Part shown: positions 58,036-64,000 of the stretch, one piece after another | How the letters are laid out: the number at the start of each line of letters is the position of its first letter | How positions within the stretch are numbered: position 1 is the stretch's first letter | Assembly (NCBI GenBank): GCA_963771015.1 | Contig: CAVYRN010000005.1 | Coordinates: 682,001 to 746,000, forward strand | DNA length: 64,000 nt | Direction of reading: 5' to 3' | From: CAVSJJ01 sp963771015 | GTDB lineage: Bacteria > Actinomycetota > Actinomycetes > Actinomycetales > Dermatophilaceae | Notes under the pieces: generated by a model | Told to the model about the DNA's origin: nothing | Database searches by the model: none | What the model saw: only the letters and a program-made list of their open reading frames with translations | Translations under genes and position numbers: made by a program

Positions 58036-59619
58036 GGGACGCAGCACGGCTTCGGCGGCCCCGCCACCGGCCGTCGTCGTGACGCCCTCGACGTCGAGCA
58101 GGTGCCCCGGGGTGTGCGCCCCGGTCGGCTCGGTGTCGTCGAGGTCGACCGGCAGCTGCAGCTCGAGGACACCCTTGCCGAGCCGACCATCCGCCGGCAG
58201 GTCGATGGGGTAGTCGCCGGTGAAACACGCCGTGCACAGGCCGCCCGGGTCCTGGTTCGTCGCCTCGACCATGCCCCGCTCGCTGATATAGCCGAGCGAG
58301 TCCGCCCCGATGGAGTTGCACACCTCCTCGACGCCGATGCCCGTCGCGATGAGCTCGGCCCGCGTGGCGAAGTCGATGCCGTAGAAGCACGGCCAGCGCA
58401 CCGGCGGCGACGAGATCCGGACGTGGACCTCGGCGGCCCCCGCCTCACGGAGCATCCGGACGAGGGCACGCTGGGTGTTGCCGCGGACGATCGAGTCGTC
58501 GACGACGACGAGCCGTTTGCCGCGGATCACCTCACGAAGCGGGTTGAGCTTGAGCCGGATACCGAGCTGGCGAATCGTCTGGGACGGCTGGATGAACGTC
58601 CGTCCGACGTAGGCGTTCTTGACCAGGCCCTGGCCGTAAGGAATGCCGGAGCCCTGCGCGTAGCCGATGGCCGCGGGCGTCCCCGACTCCGGGGTCGGGA
58701 TGACGAGGTCGGCCTCCACCGGGTGCTCCCTCGCGAGGGTGCGGCCCATCTCGACGCGGGCCTCGTGGACGCCCCGGCCGCCGATCGTCGTGTCCGGCCG
58801 GGCCAGATAGACGAACTCGAACACACACCCCTTCGGCGTCGCCGCGGCGAACCGCTGCGAGCGCAGCCCGTTCTCGTCGATGGCGACGAGCTCACCGGGC
58901 TCGACCTCACGGATGAACGAGGCTCCGACGATGTCGAGACCGGCGGTCTCGGAGGCGACGACCCAGCCCCGCTCGAGGCGGCCGATGACGAGCGGGCGGA
59001 TGCCGTGCGGGTCGCGGGCGGCATACAGGGTCTGCTCGTCCATGAAGACGAAGCTGAAGGCACCCCGCAGCCTCGGGAGCACGTCCAGGGCCGCGCCCTG
59101 GAGCGAGCGGTCGGGGTTCTCGGCGAGCAGGGCCGTCACCAGGGCGGTGTCGGTCGTGTTGCCTCGCGACAGCTCCCCACGGTAGCCGTCCACGCGGCGC
59201 AGGTCGGCGACGAGGTCGCGCAGCTCGGCGGAGTTGATGAGGTTCCCGTTGTGGGCGAGCGCGACGGTGCCTCCGTGGTGCCCGCCGAGCGTCGGCTGGG
59301 CGTTCTCCCACGTCGAGCCGCCGGTCGTCGAGTACCGGCAGTGGCCGATCGCGAGATGCCCGGGAAGGGTGGCCAGCGAGCGCTCGTCGAACACCTGGGA
59401 GACGAGCCCCATGTCCTTGTACACCAGGAGCCGCTGTCCGTCGGAGGTCGCGATGCCGGCCGACTCCTGGCCTCGGTGCTGAAGGGCGTAGAGGCCGTAG
59501 TACGTCAGCTTGGCGACATCCTCGCCAGGGGCCCAGACGCCGAAGACCCCGCAGGCGTCCTGCGGACCCTTCTCGCCGGGGATCAGGTCGTGGGACAGGT
59601 GTCCGTCACCGCGTGGCAC
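58033..59619 (-). CDS. purF: Amidophosphoribosyltransferase
   Basis: 528 residues from a GTG at 59619. A short propeptide precedes DACGVFGVW, whose Cys (about residue 23) becomes the N-terminal nucleophile of the glutaminase domain after processing. HCRYSTTGGSTWENAQP and AHNGNLINS bind glutamine. The transferase domain has the PRPP loop LVVVDDSIVRGNT, and cysteines consistent with a 4Fe-4S cluster lie in RWPCFYGID, EEVCNSIG and GGLCTACFTGDY. It makes phosphoribosylamine, the first committed purine step. Confidence 0.95.
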   Translation of the reverse strand: MPRGDGHLSHDLIPGEKGPQDACGVFGVWAPGEDVAKLTYYGLYALQHRGQESAGIATSDGQRLLVYKDMGLVSQVFDERSLATLPGHLAIGHCRYSTTGGSTWENAQPTLGGHHGGTVALAHNGNLINSAELRDLVADLRRVDGYRGELSRGNTTDTALVTALLAENPDRSLQGAALDVLPRLRGAFSFVFMDEQTLYAARDPHGIRPLVIGRLERGWVVASETAGLDIVGASFIREVEPGELVAIDENGLRSQRFAAATPKGCVFEFVYLARPDTTIGGRGVHEARVEMGRTLAREHPVEADLVIPTPESGTPAAIGYAQGSGIPYGQGLVKNAYVGRTFIQPSQTIRQLGIRLKLNPLREVIRGKRLVVVDDSIVRGNTQRALVRMLREAGAAEVHVRISSPPVRWPCFYGIDFATRAELIATGIGVEEVCNSIGADSLGYISERGMVEATNQDPGGLCTACFTGDYPIDLPADGRLGKGVLELQLPVDLDDTEPTGAHTPGHLLDVEGVTTTAGGGAAEAVLRP

Positions 59620-59668
59620 GTGGCCCAGTCTCCCATAGCGACCCGTCCGCGCCGACCACGCGCCGGGA

Positions 59669-59908
59669 TCAGCCTCGTCGGTCGAGCAGGATCGCGATGA
59701 CCGCGGCGACAAGGCCGAAGAGCAGCGCCCCCAGCAGGCCGAGGTACATGATCGCCTGGGTCTGGCTGTAGCGGTACGTCGCGGGGTAGTCGGGTGACCT
59801 GCCCTCGAGTGTGCCGGTGATGGCGATGAGCCCGCCCAGCGCGAAGCCGAGGATCGCGCCGGTCAGGATGAACCGGGGGAAGTTGGGCGAGCGCCGCGAA
59901 GATGACAC
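59669..59908 (-). CDS. Small two-span membrane protein upstream of purF
   Basis: 79 residues from the GTG at 59908. Two hydrophobic segments (FILTGAILGFALGGLIAI and AIMYLGLLGALLFGLVAAVIAILL) enclose a short polar loop, and the end is DRRG. Similar small proteins occur beside purF in other actinobacteria; the function is unknown. The start is leaderless, with TACTGT seven bases ahead and no ribosome site, which argues against the longer in-frame extension to 60085. Confidence 0.75.
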   Translation of the reverse strand: MSSSRRSPNFPRFILTGAILGFALGGLIAITGTLEGRSPDYPATYRYSQTQAIMYLGLLGALLFGLVAAVIAILLDRRG

Positions 59909-59915
59909 GGTGCTT

Positions 59916-59921
59916 ACAGTA
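59916..59921 (-). promoter_or_regulatory. Leaderless -10 box TACTGT
   Basis: On the minus strand TACTGT is followed by seven bases and then the GTG start at 59908. Confidence 0.55.
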
Positions 59922-59968
59922 CGGGCCGTACGACGGGCCCACCGCATCCGCCGGGAGAGAATCGGGGG

Positions 59969-61558
59969 ATGACCGACACGCACCCCGCCGGCGAGGCGAC
60001 CGACCCGTCCCGGGGGCCCAGCGGGCGAGGATGGTATGCCGCGAGCGGCGCCCTCGCCGCGCTCGCCGGCGCCGGGGTGGGACACCTCGTCGCCGCCCTC
60101 GTGGCCCCCGAGGCATCACCCGTCGCGGCCGTGGGGGCGGTCGTCATCGATGCGACGCCGACGCCCGTCAAGGAGTGGGCGATCTCGCTCTTCGGGACGG
60201 CGGACAAGACCGTCCTCGTCGGGTCCGTCTCTCTCGTCACGCTCCTGCTGGCGGCCGGCGTGGGGCGGCTCGCCCGGACCTGGCGCACCCTCTCGCTCGT
60301 CCTTCTCGTCGGGCTCGCCGCGCTGGCGACGGCCGCCGCACTGACCCGTCCGTCGGCCGGCCAGCTGGCCGTCCTGCCCGGGCTCGTCACCGCCGGTGTG
60401 GGCCTGGGCGTCCTCAGCACCCTCGCCACCCGCCTTGACCGGCTGTTCCGCGACGACCCGCTCGGCGGGGAGCCGGCGGACCGCGACCCGGCCCAGACGG
60501 CGGCCACGAGACGGGCGGTCGTGCTCACCGCCGGCGGCGTCGGTGCCGCGGCGGTGCTGAGCGGGCTCGTGGGGCAGGCACTGACCCGGCGCGCCACCCC
60601 CGCCTCGGTCGGGCCGCTTCCGTCCCCCGCGACGGCACTGCCCCCGCTGCCTGCCGGGCTCGAGCGCACCGTCCCGGGGCTCTCGCCGTTCCGCACCCCG
60701 AACGCCGACTTCTACCGGATCGACACCGCCCTGCTCCTTCCCCGCGTCGACCCGGCGGACTGGACGCTCACCATCGACGGGGAGGTCGACCACGAGGTCA
60801 CCCTGTCCTACGCCGACCTCACCGCCATGCCGATGGTCGAGAAGGACATCACCCTCATGTGCGTCTCGAACGAGGTCGGCGGCGACCTCGTCGGCTCGGC
60901 CCGCTGGCTCGGCGTACCCGTCCGCCACATCCTCGCCCGGGCGGGGGTGCGCGACTCGGTCGACCAGGTGCTGAGCACCTCCGTCGACGGGATGACGATC
61001 TCCACCCCGATCGAGGCGCTCACCGACGACCGGGACGCCCTGCTCGCCGTGGCGATGAACGGCGCGCCGCTCCCGATCCAGCACGGCTTCCCGGTGCGGC
61101 TCGTCACCCCCGGCCTCTACGGGTTCGTCGGCGCGACGAAGTGGCTGGCGACGATGACCGCCACGACGTATGCCGCCCGTCAGGCGTACTGGACCGAGCG
61201 CGGCTGGGCGACCGAGGCCCCCTGTCTCACCGAGTCCCGTATCGACACCCCGAGGGCCGGGACGTCCCTCTCCCCGGGGCGCACCGCCATCGGCGGGGTC
61301 GCCTGGGCCCAGGGCCGCGGCATCACGAAGGTCGAGGTCCGGGTCGACGACGGCCCGTGGCTGGCGGCCACCCTCGGACCCGACGCAGGGATCGACTACT
61401 GGCGACAGTGGTACCTGCCGTGGGATGCCGCGTCCGGGGACCACACGCTCGCCGTGCGGGCGACCGACGGGCTCGGCGACGTCCAGACCGTCGCCACCGC
61501 GGACCCCTACCCCCGCGGTGCCACGGGATGGCACACGGTCGACGTCACGGTGGGCTGA
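59969..61558 (+). CDS. Membrane-bound molybdopterin oxidoreductase, sulfite-oxidase fold
   Basis: 529 residues. Four or five N-terminal spans cover residues about 25-150. A further hydrophobic segment near residue 190 leads to a sulfite-oxidase-type molybdopterin domain. ITLMCVSNEVGGDLVGSARWLGVPV carries the conserved Cys that ligates molybdenum, and HGFPVRLVTPGLYGFVGATKWL is the typical cofactor loop. A C-terminal Ig-like dimerisation domain follows (ITKVEVRVDDGPWLAA). The substrate could be sulfite or a protein sulfoxide; it is not determined. It would depend on molybdate from the mod transporter. Confidence 0.88.
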   Translation: MTDTHPAGEATDPSRGPSGRGWYAASGALAALAGAGVGHLVAALVAPEASPVAAVGAVVIDATPTPVKEWAISLFGTADKTVLVGSVSLVTLLLAAGVGRLARTWRTLSLVLLVGLAALATAAALTRPSAGQLAVLPGLVTAGVGLGVLSTLATRLDRLFRDDPLGGEPADRDPAQTAATRRAVVLTAGGVGAAAVLSGLVGQALTRRATPASVGPLPSPATALPPLPAGLERTVPGLSPFRTPNADFYRIDTALLLPRVDPADWTLTIDGEVDHEVTLSYADLTAMPMVEKDITLMCVSNEVGGDLVGSARWLGVPVRHILARAGVRDSVDQVLSTSVDGMTISTPIEALTDDRDALLAVAMNGAPLPIQHGFPVRLVTPGLYGFVGATKWLATMTATTYAARQAYWTERGWATEAPCLTESRIDTPRAGTSLSPGRTAIGGVAWAQGRGITKVEVRVDDGPWLAATLGPDAGIDYWRQWYLPWDAASGDHTLAVRATDGLGDVQTVATADPYPRGATGWHTVDVTVG

Positions 61559-61587
61559 CCGACACGAGCCCCCTGCGCGGTCCCCCG

Positions 61588-62007
61588 TCAGGGGTCGCCG
61601 CGCAGCTTCCGCAGCAGCCGCTCGACGAACGTGGCCCGCGTCTCGAGCGGGCTCGGCAGGGACGGGGGAGTCAGCCCCGGCGGGGTGGTGACCGGCGACG
61701 CCGGGCGAAGGATGTCGGCATCCTGCTCGTAGTGCCGCAGGGTCGAGACGATCCGGTCGAGGAACTCGTCGACCTCTCTCTCGTCGTAGCCGCCCCGGAC
61801 CTGTGTCTGGGTGAAGCTGACCCGGTCGGCCTCGGCCGCGGTGACCGCCCAAGCGCCCGCCGCGGCATCCGGCACGCCGACCTGCTCGACGTGCCGCAGC
61901 GTCGAGACGACCCGGTCGAGGAACTCGTCGACCTGCCGCTGGTCGTACCCCCGACGCAGCGTCGTCGCCGTGAAGGTCGCCCGCTCGATGTCCTTGGCGG
62001 TCAGCAT
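61588..62007 (-). CDS. DivIVA-domain protein with two repeats
   Basis: 139 residues from the ATG at 62007 with AAAGGA upstream. Two copies of a DivIVA-type motif are present: LTAKDIERATFTATTLRRGYDQRQVDEFLDRVVSTLRHVE and, from about residue 60, RVSFTQTQVRGGYDEREVDEFLDRIVSTLRHYE. Each has the Y-D-x-x-x-V-D-x-F-L-D core that targets curved membrane. The long coiled coil of true Wag31 is missing. It may mark poles or septa, or act as a scaffold. Confidence 0.85.
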   Translation of the reverse strand: MLTAKDIERATFTATTLRRGYDQRQVDEFLDRVVSTLRHVEQVGVPDAAAGAWAVTAAEADRVSFTQTQVRGGYDEREVDEFLDRIVSTLRHYEQDADILRPASPVTTPPGLTPPSLPSPLETRATFVERLLRKLRGDP

Positions 62008-62030
62008 CTCGTGGTCCTTTCTCGGACCGG

Positions 62031-62411
62031 TCACCGGTCCTCCGTCCCGGACAGGAGCGGCAGGTATGCCGTCAGGTCCGCCCGCGTGCCGCTCACCCGG
62101 AGCCGCCCGCTCGCCGAGGCCTCGGCCCAGCCCGTCCGGCCGGTCGCGAGTGCCAGCCAGGTCTGCGGGTCCGTCTCGACGACGTTGGGCGGCGTCCCCC
62201 GGGTATGCCGCGGGCCCTCGACGCACTGGGCGGCGGCATACGGGGGGACCCGCACCTCGACGCTGTGTCCGGGGGCCCGGACGCTGAGCTCCTCGACGGT
62301 GTAGCGGACCGCGGTCGCCAGGTCGGCCCGATCGAGGGACGGGCCCTCCTCGAGCCAGTCCGCGAGGGCAGCCCGGCCCTCGGTCTCCGGAACTCGGCGG
62401 CGCGGCGGCAT
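62031..62411 (-). CDS. Sterol-carrier (SCP2-like) family protein
   Basis: 126 residues. The N-terminal stretch is followed by a compact alpha/beta domain with VEVRVPPYAAAQCVEGPRHTRGTPPNVVETDPQTWLALATG and ASGRLRVSGTRADLTAYLPLL. This is the pattern of the small SCP2-like proteins that actinobacteria often encode near purF. It may bind a hydrophobic ligand. The start lies 23 bp upstream of the DivIVA-like gene, so the two are probably cotranscribed. Confidence 0.78.
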   Translation of the reverse strand: MPPRRRVPETEGRAALADWLEEGPSLDRADLATAVRYTVEELSVRAPGHSVEVRVPPYAAAQCVEGPRHTRGTPPNVVETDPQTWLALATGRTGWAEASASGRLRVSGTRADLTAYLPLLSGTEDR

Positions 62412-62434
62412 ACGCCCGATCGTCCCACGACGCG

Positions 62435-62470
62435 CTCACCCAGGGATTTACCCACCCTTTACCCAGTGAC
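62435..62470 (+). promoter_or_regulatory. Candidate PHO box upstream of the secreted nucleotidase
   Basis: TTTACCCA occurs at 62447-62454 and again at 62458-62465, exactly 11 bp apart, with a related CTCACCCA at 62435-62442. PhoP boxes in actinobacteria are built from 11-bp direct repeats. Control by phosphate would suit the nucleotidase starting at 62563. Confidence 0.45.
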
Positions 62471-62562
62471 CTCACATAGAACGCTCAGAGTCCGCCATTG
62501 TCGACATGTCCGCCACATGGGGCGGCGAGGGGACGCGACACAGCAAGGGACCCGGAGGACAC

Positions 62563-64000
62563 ATGAGGCACACGAGAACGATCACCGCGGTCACGGCAGG
62601 GCTCGGCCTGGCCGTCGCAACGGCGGTGGGCACACCGGCCATGGCGGCGACGAACGCTGGGGCCGCGCTCCCCGCGGGGCTGATCCCCGTCAACATCCTC
62701 AACATCAACGACTTCCACGGCCGCATCGTCGACGGGTTCGGCAACGGCGCCCTGGGCAAGAACTTCGCCTGCACGCTGTTGACCCAGAAGGCCGCGAAGG
62801 GGTCCAACGTCCTCATCCTCGGAGCCGGCGACCTCGTCGGGGCGACACCCTTCGCCTCGGCCGTCCAGCAGGACAAGCCGACCATCGACTACCTGGGCGT
62901 GCTCGGGCTGAACGCCTCGGCTGTCGGCAACCACGAGTTCGACAAGGGCTGGGACGACCTCAGCGGGCGGATCATGTCGCTCGCGACCTACCAGTACACC
63001 GGCGCCAATGTCTACGACAAGGGAACGACGACCCCGGCGCTGCCGGAGTACGAGTCCTACGACATCGGCGGCGTCCGGGTCGCCGTCGTCGGGGCCGTCA
63101 CCGAGGACACCCCGAACCTCGTGGCCGGTGCCGGCATCTCGGCGCTGGACTTCGGCGACCCCGTCGCGGCGGTCAACCGGGTGGCCGACAAGCTCAAGGA
63201 CGGCGACGTGAGCAACGGTGAGGCCGACGTGGTCGTCGCCGAGTACCACGAGGGCGGCCCCTACTCCTCGACGACGGGTACCCTCGCCGACCAGCTCGCG
63301 GTCCCGGTCTTCGCGCACCTCGTCAACGACACCTCGGCCAAGGTCGACGCGATCCTCCAGGGCCACACCCACCAGGCGTACGTCTACGACGTCCAGATCC
63401 CGGGTGCGTCCACCGGACAGACCCGCCCGGTGCTCCAGACCGGCCTCTACGGCGGCGCGGTCGGCACCATCTCGCTCGGGGTCGACCCGACGACCAGGAC
63501 GGTGACGGCCTACACCGCCGCCAACGTGCCGACGAGCGGCTACACCCCGACCTGCGAGGCCGACCCGACGTGGCAGGCCGCGGCCCAGATCGTCGACGAC
63601 GCCGTCGCGTACGCCGCGCCGCTCGCCGCCCAGCAGGTCGGCAGCGAGACCGCATCCCTCTCCCGGGCGTTCAACAACGGCTCGGAGGACCGCGGCCGCG
63701 AGTCGACGCTGTCGAACCTCATCGCACAGTCCTACCTGGAGTCGACCAACGAGCCGGGCCGGCTCGGCGCCGACATCGCGATCATGAACCCCGGCGGCGT
63801 CCGGGGTGACCTGCCCTTCGGCACGGACGGCACGATCACCTTCGGCCAGGCTGCGAACATCATGCCGTTCGGCAACACGATCAAGACGGCCGAGTACACC
63901 GGCGCCCAGGTCAAGCAGATCCTCGAGGAGCAGTGGCAGCCGGACGGCGCGTCTCGGCCCTACCTCCAGCTCGGCCTGTCGGACAACCTGACCTACACGT
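62563..64000 (+). CDS. Secreted 5'-nucleotidase/2',3'-cyclic phosphodiesterase, N-terminal part (runs off window)
   Basis: 479 codons are present from the ATG at 62563, which has GGAGG upstream; the frame is open to the last base. A signal peptide (GLGLAVATAVGTPAMAA) precedes a calcineurin-like metallophosphatase domain: NINDFHGRI, LGAGDLVGATPF, VGNHEFDKGWDDL, VVAEYHEGG and LQGHTHQAYVYD supply the metal ligands. The second domain of the UshA family follows (SNLIAQSYL, IMNPGGVRGDL, ITFGQAANIMPFGNTI). It releases phosphate from extracellular nucleotides. Confidence 0.93.
   Translation, partial: MRHTRTITAVTAGLGLAVATAVGTPAMAATNAGAALPAGLIPVNILNINDFHGRIVDGFGNGALGKNFACTLLTQKAAKGSNVLILGAGDLVGATPFASAVQQDKPTIDYLGVLGLNASAVGNHEFDKGWDDLSGRIMSLATYQYTGANVYDKGTTTPALPEYESYDIGGVRVAVVGAVTEDTPNLVAGAGISALDFGDPVAAVNRVADKLKDGDVSNGEADVVVAEYHEGGPYSSTTGTLADQLAVPVFAHLVNDTSAKVDAILQGHTHQAYVYDVQIPGASTGQTRPVLQTGLYGGAVGTISLGVDPTTRTVTAYTAANVPTSGYTPTCEADPTWQAAAQIVDDAVAYAAPLAAQQVGSETASLSRAFNNGSEDRGRESTLSNLIAQSYLESTNEPGRLGADIAIMNPGGVRGDLPFGTDGTITFGQAANIMPFGNTIKTAEYTGAQVKQILEEQWQPDGASRPYLQLGLSDNLTYT

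Overview
The window is a chromosomal segment of a very GC-rich actinobacterium, most likely an Intrasporangiaceae-like member of the Micrococcales. This rests on base composition near 72% G+C, GTG starts, 4-bp stop/start overlaps, leaderless promoters, an F420-dependent glucose-6-phosphate dehydrogenase, DUF3073 and DUF5063 proteins, and the order lysC / DUF5063 / recR / dnaX / SRP RNA / tRNA-Ser. The lineage is an inference from gene content. Most genes are core metabolism or housekeeping; no prophage, IS transposase, integrase or CRISPR array was seen.

Layout. 1-1310: start of a GH1 beta-glucosidase, its LacI/CebR-type repressor and a palindromic operator. 1356-6490: membrane proteins, a NifX-like protein, PPi-dependent phosphofructokinase, and two cell-wall lipoproteins (L,D-transpeptidase and M15 peptidase). 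6592-13351: an aspartate-semialdehyde dehydrogenase homologue lacking its catalytic cysteine, aspartokinase with an internal beta-subunit start, DUF5063, recR, a copper chaperone with a CsoR-type operator, an acyltransferase and dnaX. 13500-21260: an ABC ATPase/membrane pair, SRP RNA, secreted proteins, a two-component system, a TrkA-type channel and tRNA-Ser(GGA). 21405-25503: two paralogous secreted proteins with threefold repeats around an AhpD-like protein. 25570-36713: acyl-CoA synthetase, MFS exporter, HerA-like ATPase, LytR_C and CHAD proteins, DedA, ilvD and a secreted phosphoesterase. 36853-44663: an rpe-tkt-fbp-prk operon plus class I aldolase around a NarL-type two-component system. 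44956-47458: polysaccharide genes. 47474-50659: molybdate transport with its regulator. 50790-55392: a lipoprotein, an amino-acid dehydrogenase, fgd, DUF3073 and a cysteine hydrolase. 55402-59908: purM and purF, separated by a nuclease gene flanked by palindromic repeats and by a 17-bp tandem array. 59969-64000: a molybdopterin oxidoreductase, a DivIVA-like protein, a sterol-carrier protein and a truncated secreted nucleotidase behind a possible PHO box.

How genes work together. The rpe-tkt-fbp-prk operon with aldolase makes up the ribulose-1,5-bisphosphate regeneration half of the Calvin cycle, but no RuBisCO gene is present here. The molybdate transporter could supply the molybdenum cofactor enzyme at 59969. 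Several cell-envelope factors (L,D-transpeptidase, M15 peptidase, LytR_C, DivIVA-like, CapD and GT2 enzymes) are scattered through the window.

Most promising unusual items: the palindrome-flanked DUF559-type nuclease inserted between purF and purM; the RuBisCO-less phosphoribulokinase module; the cysteine-less Asd homologue beside lysC; and a window-wide excess of the word GTATGCC/GGCATAC, which overrides normal codon choice.
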